Part shown: positions 1 through 12,355 of the stretch, piece by piece
Layout of the letters: each line of letters opens with the position of its first letter
Position numbering within the stretch: position 1 is the stretch's first letter
From: Phragmites australis
Lineage: Eukaryota > Streptophyta > Magnoliopsida > Poales > Poaceae
Assembly: GCF_958298935.1 (NCBI RefSeq)
Contig: NC_084933.1
Location: 27,366,334 to 27,430,333 of the forward strand
Reading direction: 5' to 3'
Length of the DNA stretch: 64,000 bases
The notes under the pieces: model-generated
Seen by the model: the letters and a program-made list of their open reading frames with translations, nothing else
What the model was told of the DNA's origin: nothing
Database searches by the model: none
Translations under genes and position numbers: made by a program

Positions 1-417
1 GCAGGAAGAACCGTGTGAAGAGGACTATCCGAGTGCCGGCGATCAGCTCCAAGATCGCTGACATCCCACCGGACGAGTACTCCTGGAGGAAGTACGGCCA
101 GAAGCCCATCAAAGGCTCCCCTTACCCACGGTAAATTTACTGCCGAGCTACGGCTCCCAAGATTCAGCACAAACATCTCCGTTTATGTGAACAAGGATCT
201 GATCGTTCTTTGGTCATGTGGTCTCAGGGGCTACTACAAGTGCAGCACGGTCCGAGGATGCCCGGCGAGGAAGCACGTGGAGCGCGCCACCGACGACCCG
301 GCGATGCTCGTGGTGACCTACGAGGGAGAGCACCGCCACACGCCGGGAGTGGCCGCGCCGAGCCCCCTGGCCACAGCGTCGCCGCTGGCCGTCTCTGCTG
401 GCAACGGGCATGTCTAA
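1..417 (+). CDS. WRKY: WRKY transcription factor, group IId, 3' part (two exons, 5' end outside window)
   Basis: Sequence-specific nuclear transcription factor that binds W-box DNA. Exon A runs to 130 (codons start at 3; bases 1-2 finish an upstream codon), the intron is 131-227 (GTAAAT...CAG), and exon B is 228-417 with stop TAA at 415-417. The joined reading frame has the basic stretch [17 protein letters not shown] before the domain, the WRKYGQK heptad, and a zinc finger of form C-X5-C-X23-H-X-H (CSTVRGC ... HRH), which is the group II pattern. The intron falls between SPYPR and GYYKC, the R-type position shared by group IIc/IId/IIe and III genes. The basic region just upstream and the SPYPRGYYKCS wording are typical of IId (WRKY7/11/15/17/74 type), whose N-terminal calmodulin-binding C-motif would lie left of the window. 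The C-tail after the finger is short (about 28 residues). No breaks are seen. Confidence 0.95.
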
Positions 418-2059
418 CTAGGATTAGCTCACCCTTCGCCAACCCCCCCGGTTTTGAGAGTGGCTTCTCGATCTGATGTCCGTGTAAAAAAAGAAACAAG
501 ATTGTAGAAAGAGGGAGAGGAGGCCTTGATGCCAGAAACTTATCTCCGATTCGTGCTGTATGCTTCCATTTTCTCTGCCTCTGAATTCATACATAGTTCT
601 AGATTAGAAAAAAATCAGAGGAAAACTGTGGCCTCTGGCCTTCAGATCTGAGACCACACACATGATTTGCCGTGGTTGACACTTGACAGTACCGTTTAGA
701 AATTGCAACCGTCAGCGACATTAAAATTGCAACCGATTTGGCAGGGGGCAGATCTTCATCTGGCGGCAGTGCTCTACTCCGCGCGGTTACAGTTTACCAC
801 GACGGGGTACGAAACATTGACCCGATTAAAGACGATGCAGTGGTGCTGCCACAACAGCTCATCCGCTCCCTAAAAAACAAGGAGGAAAAGCCAAGAAGTC
901 GTACGCAGCCGCTTAAATAAACAAGCGCAATAATGGCTCTCTTGTCGCTGCTGTGTGCAGAGGTCAAGGACTCAAGGGTGGGGTGGGTGGCATCCATTTG
1001 TTGGTGCCTTTACTTTTCTATCCTCCCCTACACAAGTGGGCCCCGCGCGATGGGCGCCCGGTCAAAGGTGACTGGTGAGGGGTCGCTTTCCTGGCTGCTC
1101 CCCGTAGTTGACCGCATCCCCCCCTCTCTCTCGTCATCGGAGCAGGAGTCCTGTAGATTCAAGGGAGGACCTGTCGGAATGCTGGAGAATTCTTTTCTAA
1201 TAGATGCTCATAACGAAGAAATTGAAACCGATGTACCATCCTCAATTATATATTTTTTATTTCTTCTTTCTTAATTTTCTTTCCTGTTTTTATTATTTTT
1301 ATCTTCAACCGTCACCTTTCCAAGTAATTCGTGAAGGGAAAAAAATTCGTAAAGAGAAATCATTAAAATGTCAAAAAAAATAAAAATTACTTTGTGGAGG
1401 AATTTTTGTCCAAGAAGAGTCTTTTTTAGGATGGTTTTACCAGGAGCAGATTGTATCTATTAGGCTTAAATAAAAAAAAAATTGGATTGGGTAGCTTCGT
1501 GAGAAGATGTGCCCTCGCAAAAGCGGATTCGCATCGTCTGACTTTGCTTCAGATGTGCTACAGTAACTCACAGTTCACATTTTCCCATCTGTCAGATCAC
1601 GAATGGATGGGTATGATTTCAGTGATATAGCACTGCTACCCTTCTCAACAGTATTTTCGATACAGTAACATCTACATTGTTTTGCTACAGTGAATAACTG
1701 CGTTTTACTGTTGATACACTCACGAATTACTGTACCACCTCTGACTTTGCCGAAACAAAGTTAGAGGATTCATGTCCCGCAAAATGGGTCTGTAGTGGTA
1801 AGCCCGTTGACCAAGTTTTCGTTACAAACCTCTAGATATTATTTCTAAAAATATAAAAACTATTGTCATTTTTTAAAGAAAAAAATCTCATGTTCTGCAG
1901 GGTAAATTGGTAGTATTTCCGATAATTACGTTTTTTTATTTCTTTAGATTATCTCTAATTATATTCTCTTTATTTCATTCTATTTCTGATTTTTCTCTCC
2001 GTTTTCATGCTTTTATTTTCCCTTACCTTAAACGGATTCCATTCAATGGGATTTTTGAA
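418..2059. other. WRKY 3' flank and AT-rich intergenic DNA
   Basis: The first 200-250 bases are presumably the WRKY 3' UTR. The rest holds no convincing gene. Short open frames at 738-920 and 933-1274 have no recognisable domain. From about 1240 the DNA is AT-rich, and a segment near 1290-1360 (motif CAAGTAATTCGTGAAG) resembles 28290-28330, so a dispersed repeat is likely. The stretch 1480-1800 repeats the motif CTACAGT many times and looks like decayed transposon DNA. No terminal repeats were found. Confidence 0.5.
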
Positions 2060-2829
2060 GAGAAATATAGGATCAAGATAGATGACTAGAGGGGAAGGGT
2101 GAATAGTCGACTTTTTTTTTTTACAAAATAGATGGTCTGCAGGTGCGAAGGTCTCTCTAAAGTTTATCCATGTTTATTTTTGAAAACCTATTTTGTGTCT
2201 ATGAAGTGTATATTGGGAGGCGGTTCTTCAAAGACCCAAACTTAGTTTCTCTTAAAGTTTTCTAACTCTTAATGCATAGTATTCACCTAATTTTATTCAG
2301 ATAGAGTATGTCCAATATAATGGGGCTCAAAAGACGTAACAAATGCAGAATCAGTAAAGTGAGCATGAGATGCGGGCTTTGACCTCGTTACCTACTCATC
2401 GAGATCTCCGATCATCGTGTGTGGAGGGTGTAAACGCTGAATGTGTTTAGGGGCCTCATGTCATGAGATAATCTCCTCCTCAAACACAGTTGGTGCAGGC
2501 TCGAGAGCAGATGAAGCGGATGTAGAGGCTGCAAAATCCTCTGGTGGAGTTAAAGAGGCAGCAGCCAGCTCCGAAGTAGGTATAATCGAGGGAAGTAGTG
2601 GATCATCCTCGTTCTCACCGAGAGCTGGAAGGTCATCATCTACAAAGTTGCTTACGCTCATCTCCTGGTCACTTGCACACTCAGAGAAAGAACTACCACA
2701 GGGAGTTGGCTCATAAAAATCACATCAAATGATTCCATGATGGTCTTAGTGTCAATATTGTAAAACTTGTAAGCATGACTATTCAGAGAATATCGTAAGA
2801 AAATACCATCAGAAGAGCACGAATCAAAC

Positions 2830-3600
2830 TTGTTAAGATTGCCACGCTTTAGTATGAAGCATCAACAACTGAAAACTCTAAAATGCGAACATTCGGTTTT
2901 CTTCAAAAGCAGAACTTATAAGAAGTCAAATTCAAGATCGAGCATAAGAAGATCTAATTCGAGATGTAGCAGGTTGTGCTTATAGTCATAGCCAAAAACA
3001 TCCTAAAAGTCCTATGCTTATCAACTATCATCCTATCCATCTCCACTAAAATCATATTTTTTCTTTCAACCATGTCATTCTGTTGAGTAACACGTTGGGC
3101 ATAAAATTGATATTCAATGTCATGTTTAAAGAAGAAAGCATCAAAGAGATAGTCCTTAAACTCAATGCTATTATCGATGCGAATTACTTTCAAAGCACCA
3201 AGGTGTTCCTTGAACAATCACAAAGCTAAGCTCTGAAAGCGTGAGAACACTTCATCCTTACTCACAAGAAAAAAGACCAAAGAGTAGCGAGAGTAATCAT
3301 CAACAATAACAAGTACATAACACTATCCTACCCTCCAAATGAACCCGGGAAGGACCAACAGTGCCCATATAAAGAAGTTCTCCCGACCGTTAAGTTATCA
3401 CCAGATTGACTAGTGGGTGAGAAGCGATCATCATCTTGCCATGCTGACAAGGAGCACAAATAAAGTTTTTCTCAAACTTGAGCTTACGCAATCCGCGAAT
3501 CAAGCCTAATGCACTCAAACGAGTAAGAAAATCAAAGCTCATGTGCATAGTCTCCTATGCCACATCCAAATCTCAAAAGAAGGTTGAGCAAGTAAACACC
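2830..3600 (-). pseudogene. copia integrase core fragment
   Basis: The clearest piece is 3217-2954 on the minus strand, which reads like the second half of a copia integrase catalytic core. It has FKEHLGALKVIRIDN (usual form ...IRSDNGTEF) followed later by VTQQNDMVERKN (usual form PQQNGVVERKN). The neighbouring bases continue the resemblance in other frames, so the gene is broken by frameshifts and stops. It is non-functional. Confidence 0.75.
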
Positions 3601-3738
3601 GAGAAGGACCAGAAGACTTAGAAAAATCGGCTCAAAAAATCTCCCAACTCTAGAAATTTTGCAAATCAAAGCGCTCGAATAATAAAAAACCCAAGAAGTA
3701 TTGTGCTTGAAGCACACTTCCAAGTCCTCATCAAGCAA

Positions 3739-3990
3739 CTAAGATATAGAAAGTAAGTTGTATCTCAGATGCTCAACCAAAGTCACATCTTTGAGAGTGA
3801 AATTCTCATTGACCATTACCATTTCTCTGGCCTTCACTCTACATTTCCGATCATTCTCGAAAGTGATGTACTCGTGATGCATCGCCGGGGTGAGGTTGGA
3901 GGACCATGATGAATCTTCGGTCATGTAACGCGAACAATGGCAGTCGATGAGGCACTTATTCTCCAGACCTCCGTCTGCCACCTACATACA
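3739..3990 (-). pseudogene. copia protease / gag-pre-integrase fragment
   Basis: The minus-strand frame contains CLIDCHCSRYMTEDSSWS, followed by LTPAMHHEYITFEND and ending LKDVTLVEHLRYNLLSIS. This is the retropepsin-to-gag-pre-integrase junction of copia polyproteins, where the usual motif is D-S-G-C-S-R-H-M-T. The catalytic D-S/T-G triplet is changed to D-C-H, so the protease is dead. It lies between the gag and integrase remnants, as expected. Confidence 0.7.
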
Positions 3991-4869
3991 AGAAGAATGG
4001 AAGTTGGATAGCTCAGTATTGGGGTTAATCAAAAACCTCCTAAGAATCCAGTACTGGGTCATCCGCGCTGAAGCAAAAATAGTATATGCATGTACCTCAA
4101 CACTAACACGTTGAGGACGAGTACCACTATGGAGAACACGTGGTTTGCCAAAACGTTGGGACTCAAAGTCTCTTACATGTGGACCAAAACTATATGAGTC
4201 ATGGTAAAACTCACGCTAGACAACACCTCTAGGAAGAGACTGAAAAGCTCTAGAGACTCATGGGTTGGAGCGAGGAAAATGCTTATGTACACAAACAGAG
4301 GGACGATAAATGTTCCGGATACTCCACTCCCACTCACGCCGCTTATTTCTCCTACGGTGAAAACAAAAGCCCACCAAGTGACCCTCCGTCTGACAGTAGG
4401 TGCAATGGTAAAATCTCTCAATAGCTCAGCTACCGGTCACTTTGGGCTCTTATAGGAGCTCTCACCTTAGGTTGTGGAGCTTTCTTGGTTATGGTGCGGG
4501 TTTCTTCTTGATGGGTTATGGTATAAGTTTCTTCTTGATGGATAGTGGTGTGGCAATTATTTTGGACTTCTTAGCATCTAGGGTTGTAGGTGTGGTGAAC
4601 GGAATCTTACTCTACCCATTGTACAACACCCTCTCAAAAAGTAACCCAAGGGCCAAACCCGTCTTGTCAGTACACATCTTGGTCTTGGCCAGGATCAAAT
4701 TCAGTTTTCCTTTGTATTCTGAGCACTTCTCCACTACAGAGATGAAGTACTCATTTTAAGTAAAAAGCTTTTGAACTTGTCATCTAACCCAGCTGAGTTT
4801 GTCTCGAAAGATAATGCAAGTAAAATAGTTCGGCTGCTCATCATTCGAACACCCAAAACTCTCCAATCT

Positions 4870-5415
4870 AGTTTCTAACTTCTTAAAGCTCTTGTCTTTC
4901 TATTCAACATCCTTTGCACGTAAAGGGTAATTTTTGCAAGCGCCCAAGAGAGTAGACCTAGATACCTCCTCAAAAAGCTTCTTCTTGACATTCTCAAGCC
5001 AACTGACGACTTGAGCATGCATATTTCGAAGCTCAACAAGTTTAGCGATGACAACCAATTTACTCCCACACTCCTCCACATCCGGCTTAGACTTAAGCAA
5101 TGCAAATTTAGAAGATACAAACTCATACTTAGGCCTAAGATCCTTCAACTCATGCGCAGCTTTCTTAATTAATCTGTCCTAGCTAACAAGAGAATCATTT
5201 AAGATATCGACTTGAATGGAAAGCTGGTCGTAGGAAGGCAGTACCTCGGAATGATCAAGTTCAGAATCACTGTCATTGTCGCTTTCATTCACTATGAAGC
5301 AGACTCCACTGAAGTCATTGGCCATCTTATTGTTCTTCACCTGCGGTTCCTCCTCCTCTGATCTCTCCTCTTTGCTTGATGAGGTATCGATGTAGCTGAG
5401 AGCTCCCACAAACAC
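4870..5415 (-). pseudogene. copia gag remnant (acidic, coiled-coil-like)
   Basis: Two overlapping minus-strand frames (5415-5179 and 5148-4900) are rich in Glu, Asp, Ser, Lys and Leu. The pieces SSSKEERSEEEEPQVK, SGVCFIVNESDNDSDSE and LRPKYEFVSSKFALLKSK resemble the region after the zinc knuckle in SIRE-type copia gag proteins. The frame changes show decay. Confidence 0.55.
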
Positions 5416-6420
5416 ACTAGAAGTCGCCTTGGTTGCCTTCTTGGCAATCTTGTCACGGTCACTTGTTTTGCCTCAAGCAAGCGCTCTGATGTTGACGCGT
5501 GTCCTCCGTCTTGCGATCTTGACCACCAATAAGTTTCTCCCGCTTCGATCCATTGGGCCACCTTGGCACTTGTATCGGCATCTCCTTTGCTTGACTTTGC
5601 TACACGTTGTCTTCATCCTTCATCCTCTTCATGCTTTGCTTGAACTCCACATATAGTGTTATGATCACCCTTGACTCCGCCCGATCTCCTTGATCGTCTG
5701 GCATCAAGCACTCGCTTGACCCCGATTACCCCACCATCGAGCGTCAAGTTGCATTCATCACCTGCACACTATAGTACAAACAAACACACATCTCCAAATT
5801 CCAAGGATATATCTAGTTGTCCCATAACACAAATTCTTAGTTCAGAACTCATTTTGTGGAAAACGTGAGCACCGGATGTTTCGACATGTTCTCCGAAATT
5901 TCTAGTGAGTGTGTTTTCATTCATCGCACTAAAAAATGTTCTCGGCAAGAATTGATCCGGTGTGAAGCTCCGGTGCTCACTTTCATATCACTGGACCATC
6001 TGGCGCCTTTATCTTCTCCTTCTGTAATCTCTCTGTAAAAATTATTCTGGTATATTATTCGGTGTTTACAAACTCCCACACCGGACTATCCGGTGACTTC
6101 TTCGTATTTGGCTCCAAATTCGAATTTCAAACTTTTTTGCGCATTGGAATATACTTCGGCGCTACCAACATTACATCACCGTATCATCCGATGATATCTT
6201 CCACTTTTCACCGAAATTTTTTTCTGCACAGAAAATGGTTTGTTGCTCTCTAAGCCTATCATCGAATAATCTGGTGTCTTAATCTTCATTTTTGCTCAAG
6301 TACATAATTACCCCGGGGTCAGCTTCAGCACCATACCGGACCATCACGCGAAACCAATTTCTCAAACACCAGATATTTCAGTGAGTTTATTTTTTCTAGA
6401 CCTAAAAAAAAACTCCAACT

Positions 6421-8640
6421 CTAACTTGTGTTAGTCATAAACAAAATCATGTATATCCAAGTTAAACTCAAATATAACATTCTCAATAACTCATCACAAT
6501 TAATCTAAGACACATATCAATTTAGTTTCTCAGGAAATAAGAGAATTCTATAATAGAAAAAAGAGGGAAGAATCTTTCATAAAAAGAATCATAAAAGAAG
6601 CTGTTAGAGTTTTAAAAGGAACTATAATTCTTTTACGTAGAAACATGACTCTCGAGAAAAAGCAGTTAGAGATATATGTTTTTTTTTAAAATTAGTGAGT
6701 GTTTTCTTTCTCCTCTTTCCTCTTTGCCTTTGCGACGAACTATTCTTGTCTCAAAGCGAGGGCGTGGTGGGCCCCACGTCGCACTAGGACGACGAGGAAA
6801 TAGAGAGGACAGAGCCATTTTTCAACCCCTCGGTTTGCTCGCCTCGGTCTGCCTCTTTTGTTGTTTCCGGAGGAGCCTCGCGCCCGATCCGTTGACCTGC
6901 AGGGCCGTGAGAAACTGCGATGCAAGTCTTAGCTTAGGAGCTAAGCCTGTCTAATCTGTTCCCCACTTTCCTTTATCTCTTTCAGAGATTGACTGTGACT
7001 CAAGCAACGACACGGAAAAATCAAGTCAATCAGGTTTTTAATTTTCCTTGTCTGTGGTGTTTGATGAGAAAATTATGGTTGCAAGGCAAGTATTAATGCT
7101 AGTACTTACGTCAGGTTGTGGTGTGATCCCGTGAGGCCGTGAAAGCGTTGTTTTTACACGATGCCCGTAATTTGCACGGTTCATCCTCCCTTTTTTTCCA
7201 CCTTTGTTTATCTCATATGAGATGGGACTCCGCTGGCATCGATGCGCAGCGAATGAACTTGCAAGTCGTATTGGACTAGCCTTCTGGTACCATATGCGTA
7301 CTACTCCACTGGGGAAAATTTGGCTTAGCACTCACTAGTTTAGAGCAACTTTAGCAGAGACGTCATCTAGCTTGCCATCCTTACTTTTGTCTATTTTTTA
7401 ATAAAACACACTTCAATAGAGTAGCCAAACAAATCGTTATCACAGTAGACTCGCTATTCCTGTCTCTAAGTATATCTTTAATATATACTTTAAAAATCTA
7501 TTCTCTATAACACAATTATAATATTCCCTAACACTATTACATCATCTTCTATTTTTTTATTTCTAACAGTTACCATATTTACTATCTTCTATTACTCTCC
7601 AACTTCCTCTAGACCCACAGTCATCCACTCGCTACAGTGATGCCGCTCCACCGGACGATCGGCAAAGTTGTTGTTCGCGTGCGCTACAGTGATGGAAGCT
7701 GCATCACTGTAGCATCTGAAATGGGCTCCAATGGAGCGTGTTGCAGGCTGCCTAAGCGGCAAAATTGTTGGCACAGTGATACGAGCGTCCATTTGCCGGC
7801 TTTCTTGGAGATAGCCTAACGTTGGCAAATATAGTGACCTTGTTCGACTCACCATCCGCTCTAACGCTCGGTGCAACATTCGGACCGGGCCGTAAAATCA
7901 TGCTAATTGGAACCGAAAGCTACTTACCTATGTGTTTACATATATGTTTATTTTTTCATTTTATTTCCTAATTTATATTGATGGACTTCTATAGCTCCTA
8001 AAATCGCACTGATTTTTTACTCATAAAATAAGTAACAGAGAAATCATTTTAATTGGTTTTAACTAAAAATCTCTTACAAATGTAAATGAAACATTTCCAA
8101 TTTTGACTGTTTTTTACTTCCCTTGAATTTTAGGAAATAATTTTAATTCTCAAAAATTAGGAAAAAATCATAAATATTCACCTAAGCTAATGCACTAATT
8201 TCTAAAATTATTGAAAACCCTAAGTTACATGAGGATCATATGTATTATGAATCATAGATGAATCATTGAAATGTTCCATACATTTCGAAAACATAAAATA
8301 CATGAATCGAATACATTATTACAATTACAACATACCACTCCCTTCCATAATGTAGCCATATATGCTCAACTTAGATCATCTTGAAATTGAGAGTGAACAT
8401 CTTAGAATCTAATGGATCTAAGATTTTGAATGAACTATTCCAGTTCAGACGTAGGCTCATGAGAAGAAATCACTTTTTCTTCCATTCCATAATAATAGAA
8501 ATCATGTTCTTCTACCGTCTTATCTTCAACAATCATATTATGCCTGATGATACATGTTATCATGATATCATCGTGTGTTTGTTGATCCCAAAACGACCTT
8601 GTCCTCGAACAATACCAAAACGAGCTTGCACTTTAGTCGT
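6421..8640. other. Intergenic DNA, no gene seen
   Basis: Contains a GC-richer patch at 6740-6960, and a segment at 7339-7870 that starts TTTAGAGCAACTTTAGCAG, repeats CTACAGTGATG and ends CCGCTCTAACG. This may be a decayed DNA transposon, but its ends could not be matched. From 7900 to 8400 the DNA is AT-rich and featureless. Confidence 0.35.
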
Positions 8641-8648
8641 TTGATCGT

Positions 8649-8945
8649 ATTGTAAGAGTAGTTACCGCACAAGCACACATATTGTAAAAGTAGTTACCAC
8701 GCAAGACCACATATTGTAAAAGTACACATATTGTAAGAATAGTTATTACATAAGCACACGCATTGTAAGAGTAGTTACCATACAAATACACGCGTTGTAA
8801 GAACAGTTATCATATAAGCACACACAAACACACGCGTTGTAAGAGCAGTTATCACATAAGCACACACGTTATAAGAATTTATAAGAGCAATTACCACATA
8901 AGCACATGCGTTGTAAGAGCAGTTATCACACAATAAACAATCGTT
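8649..8945. repeat. 32-bp minisatellite, about 8-9 diverged copies
   Basis: The unit is approximately ATTGTAAGAGTAGTTACC followed by a CACAAGCACACAT-like half. Successive units differ by point changes (TTGTAAGAGCAGTTATCACA is common to the right) and by one truncated unit near 8710-8730 and one near 8870. The first two full units are both 32 bp. There are no unique spacers between copies, so this is not a CRISPR-like array. It is non-coding. Confidence 0.8.
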
Positions 8946-9223
8946 GAATAAAATAGCTGTTGAAATAAAGCTATTGCAAGAAACAACCGTTACAAATAAA
9001 ATATAGTATATGAGATATAGAGAGTGAGATTTGACTAGTCTCTTGGAGTGTAAAAATATGAACGAGAAATCTTTTAGGGTGAATAGCTAAATAAAAATAT
9101 GGCCGGTCAAATTTGACTAATCTGCTAAATGGCTCTTATCTGTGCCCATTCTTCTCCTTCCTCTTTTTTAAACCTTTCCTAATGGTGGCAATAGACCTGT
9201 ATTTCCAAATGATAAAAATACTA

Positions 9224-10022
9224 GGAAAAAAAAATCCACTTGACTCCCCCGAACTATGCGAGTGATACAGATAACCCCTTAAACTTTCAAACCGTCCATT
9301 TTACTACCAAAATTTTAATATCAGATCACTTAACCCCATGGAGTGGTTTCTCTAAACGGTTTTGATGATGTGGATACCATATCGCCTATTTTTTTGGCAC
9401 GTGGTGGCCACCTAATCATCTTCCTCCTCACTCTCTCTCCTCTACTCCTTGCCCACACCCTCCTCAACTCCCGCCGAGGGCAGCCCACCTCGAGCTCCCT
9501 CCGAGCCCCCTCGGTCAAGGCATTTCCTCCCCTCATCGAGGCGGTGCTCGTGCACATGCCGCCTCAACAGGGAAAGCATCGAAGCGGGGTGGCCACCGAC
9601 GGCCCGAGGCTTCGTCCCACCGTGCAAGCTGTGAGCTTGTGCGCATGGGTGCGGCCTTGCCGTCAGGTGCCATCCCTCTTCTCGAGCTCCGGGGAGCTCA
9701 CCCCGGGCATCCCCTCCCCCTGCGCGCCTTTGACCGTCGCCTAGTCGAGCCGCCGCCTCCCCCCTCTCTTTGCTTCGGTGGATAAAGGAAAAAAAAAAGA
9801 AAAGGAAAGAAGAAAAGAGAAAAAGAAAAGAAAAGAAAAGGAGGCTGACGTGGTAAAAAGTCAGACAACATGACGTTCACATCATCAAAACTGTTAATGA
9901 AACTACTTAAGGGGTTAAGTGATCAAGTATTGAAACTTCGAAGAAGTATAATGGACGGTTTGAAAGTTCTGAAATTATTCTAACCGCTTGTATAGTTTAA
10001 ATGAGTAAAGTTGACTTTTTTC
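9224..10022. mobile_element. Mutator-like element (Pack-MULE candidate), 799 bp, TSD AAAATACTA
   Basis: An exact 9-bp direct repeat AAAATACTA flanks the element at 9215-9223 and 10023-10031. The two ends are long inverted repeats of roughly 200 bp with many mismatches. For example, CTTTCAAACCGTCCATT near 9281-9297 is matched inverted near 9956-9972, and TTTTGATGATGTGGA near 9360 is matched inverted near 9880. A 9-bp TSD with long TIRs is diagnostic of Mutator-type elements. The interior (9430-9770) is GC-rich, unlike the AT-rich arms, as expected for captured genic DNA. An open frame at 9343-9744 starts in the left TIR and crosses it, but no domain is recognised. A purine tract (9785-9842) lies beside the right arm. 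No transposase is present, so the element is non-autonomous. Confidence 0.88.
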
Positions 10023-10031
10023 AAAATACTA

Positions 10032-12355
10032 ATCACAGGTCAATGAAGCTAGAGTATTGTAGTGCGAGAACTAGTAGTAATATCTTTACCAAGCAAGCTA
10101 GGCTGCAAAACCACTGCTGTTACTTTTATCTGAAGCCAAAGACCATGGGCGGTGGAGGAGGAAAGACTAATGGGAGCTGGACAGCTAGAACATTCTTTGC
10201 ATCTGCCCTGCTTTCAGCCTAACCCATTTGTGTAATACTACTTGTTTAATCCTAGCAAATCCCTCTGGTGAGGCAATTTGCCGGGATCGGATCAACCGAT
10301 GCAAGATCTTCTCTTTTCCTCTCGTCTCCTCTGCCCTGGTGAGCTGTCCCAGTGGACTTCCATCATGGGCTTGGTGTGACCTAAAGCTTAACATTACTGT
10401 GAGTGCCCATCTTTAAGTAATGTAATTCGAGATTAAAAAGGTGCCATGTAGGAGGGCAATAACAATATATAAGTAGCAGCAGTTAGATATTGATGCCTCA
10501 TCCATCAAGCAGAATATTATCAGCACTAGTACATTTTTTCTTGTTTGTAGTTGCTGGGGCCTGTCAGGTCATAGCTTTTCCCTTCCCTGTGTATGCAGTG
10601 CAGTGGACTCACTGTAACTGTGAGCTGAAGAAGATGACACGTGAGTGGCATCCCATCTGCAGGCCCTTGGTCGCATCAGTGTTGTCGATGAAGGTGGTCT
10701 ATGTGCTCATGGCACCATTGCTTCTTTTTTGCAAACGAGACTAGTAGTGGAGATGGAATTGTTGAAAGTTGGGCGCAGGGCGAGTAGAATATTTGGACTT
10801 TTGGCGCAGGGCGAGTAGAATATTTGGACTTTTGGTGGTCGTCTCGTCCCAGTTAAGCCCCCCACTGTGAGGCTTTGATTATAGCTAACTGTGATGCTAA
10901 TTGTCTACTAACAGCCACATGATTTGACTAATCACCGTTGCTTTGGTGCCTAGTGGCGACTGGCGAGGACCTATCTGCCCAAGGACTCGCTCGTTGATGT
11001 CCAGAGCCGAGCAATGCCCCAAGCCCCCAATAGAGTGCGAACAATTGGAACAAATGGGGGCTATACTATACCTTGATTCGGGCCATGAGGAGGGCACAGA
11101 TCGCCATTTGTTAAAGATTATCATTGGGATGGGGTCATCAGACAACTCGAAGAGGGTGGTGCCCCCACCTCGCGGCAAGTTGCATGTTCTTTAGCGTTTG
11201 CTGGCCATCTTCTTTTCGAGGATCCGGATCCTCCATGCCTGGTCAAACAGCACCCGTCCTCCCTTTTTCATACAGTATGTGCAGAGGTGGGATTGGGAAC
11301 CGGCTGCTCTGGCTTAAGATGTAAGGTCAGATAGCTACAGTAGTGTAAACAATGTTTTATAAGAGGATAAGCAGTACTGTAAAGTGAAGCAATGTAGCAC
11401 TAGCACTGTTAAAAACACACAGAGCTGATTTCATTCAAATTTTTCGAGGATCCGGAAGGAGTGACGAAACTTTTCCACGCCCAAACGCGCGCGCAGAAGG
11501 ACATCAGCAGGATAGGAAAGGATTTCAATTTAGTTTTATAATTTTGTTCGTTCACCGATAAAAGGCTGAAATTTACTAACTTTCAATGAAATTTCAGCAA
11601 TTTTTCATCATCTACTCTATGAATCTCAAAAATCAATAATTTTTTTCTAAAATTAAATATTTTTTCTTCTTTAAATTTTTTGAAATTACGCTGAAATTTT
11701 AATGGCAGCTCACACACCGAACGCCAACCACCGAATCCAACGAGCGAACTAGATCAGGGCGGCACGTGTCCACACCCGAAGCGGGTCTCGGCATGCGACG
11801 TGAGAAACAAAAATCTTGGCACTCCGGCGCTTGGGCGCAGGACGCACGCGCCTACTCGGAACGGGCCGCGTTGTTACGGCGCGGGCCGTTATGCGAAGCC
11901 CGTGCTCGGCGCCCATCGCGCGCGGGGCGCGCGCAACGAGGAGGAAATGTGAATTATTTTATTTATTTTATCAAGAATATATGACTGTTTAAAAAATCAC
12001 CGGTCTAACCTAACATCGCTTGTTGTGGATCCCGATGCTTAGTGAATTAAATAATTAGAGGAATATCTCGCTCATTCCGCGGGCGAGACCTTCGTGTCGC
12101 TCGTTCAGCTGGCGAAAAATTGATCTCACCCGCTGAACGAACGATATGTGCATATAATTTTTATTTTTTAATTTAATTGTTTAGTGTACACCAATTTGAA
12201 AAATAGTACACATTTATTCGGCCAGAAATATTAGTTATGTAAATAGTTGTTGACAAGTTATTATTTTGAAAATTTTAGTTTGATGTAAATTTATCGACAT
12301 TTGTTTAGTTCTTTGATGTAAAATTGTATGAGTAATTTTTTATGAAAATATATTA
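10032..12355. other. Intergenic DNA, no gene supported
   Basis: Several short open frames (10490-10744, 10943-11194 and the opposite strand 11178-10897) show no recognisable domain. A GC-rich patch at 11750-11950 contains CACGTG-type sequence. The block 12055-12160 (TCGCTCGTTCAGCTGGCG and TGATCTCACCCGCTGAACGA) resembles 19440-19575. A gene remnant at 10490-11330 cannot be excluded. Confidence 0.35.
10772..10833. repeat. Perfect 31-bp tandem duplication
   Basis: Two identical 31-bp copies (10772-10802 and 10803-10833) beginning GGCGCAGGGCGAGTAGAAT. A recent local duplication in non-coding DNA. Confidence 0.9.

Larger units (their letters stand above)
2060..6420 (-). mobile_element. Degenerate Ty1-copia LTR retrotransposon, antisense
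   Basis: On the minus strand the order from right to left is gag (about 5415-4870), protease/gag-pre-integrase (about 3990-3739), integrase (about 3600-2830) and an acidic linker (2661-2461), which is the copia order (integrase before reverse transcriptase). Reverse transcriptase and RNase H are absent, so the 3' half has been deleted. The left end carries CTAGAGGGG...GTGAATAGTC (2081-2100), the same end motif as the solo LTR at 13549, so this is probably the 3' end of a related LTR. The right part (5860-6350) has CACCGGACTATCCGGTG-like palindromes, also like that LTR. The acidic, coiled-coil-like gag suggests a SIRE/Maximus-type copia element (family from memory). The frames hold many stops and shifts. 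Exact ends and a TSD were not found. Confidence 0.75.

Noticed and set aside
738..1274. Two plus-strand open frames after the WRKY gene
   Set aside because: No recognisable domain, no shared splice structure, and composition shifts within them.
8649..8945. Regular direct repeats resembling a CRISPR array
   Set aside because: The units are contiguous with no unique spacers, and the genome is a plant.
9343..9744. 133-codon open frame taken as a gene
   Set aside because: It begins inside the MULE terminal inverted repeat and lacks a known domain. Treated as part of the transposon.
10490..11330. Possible gene in mixed-composition DNA
   Set aside because: Several short frames but no conserved motif and no consistent exon chain.
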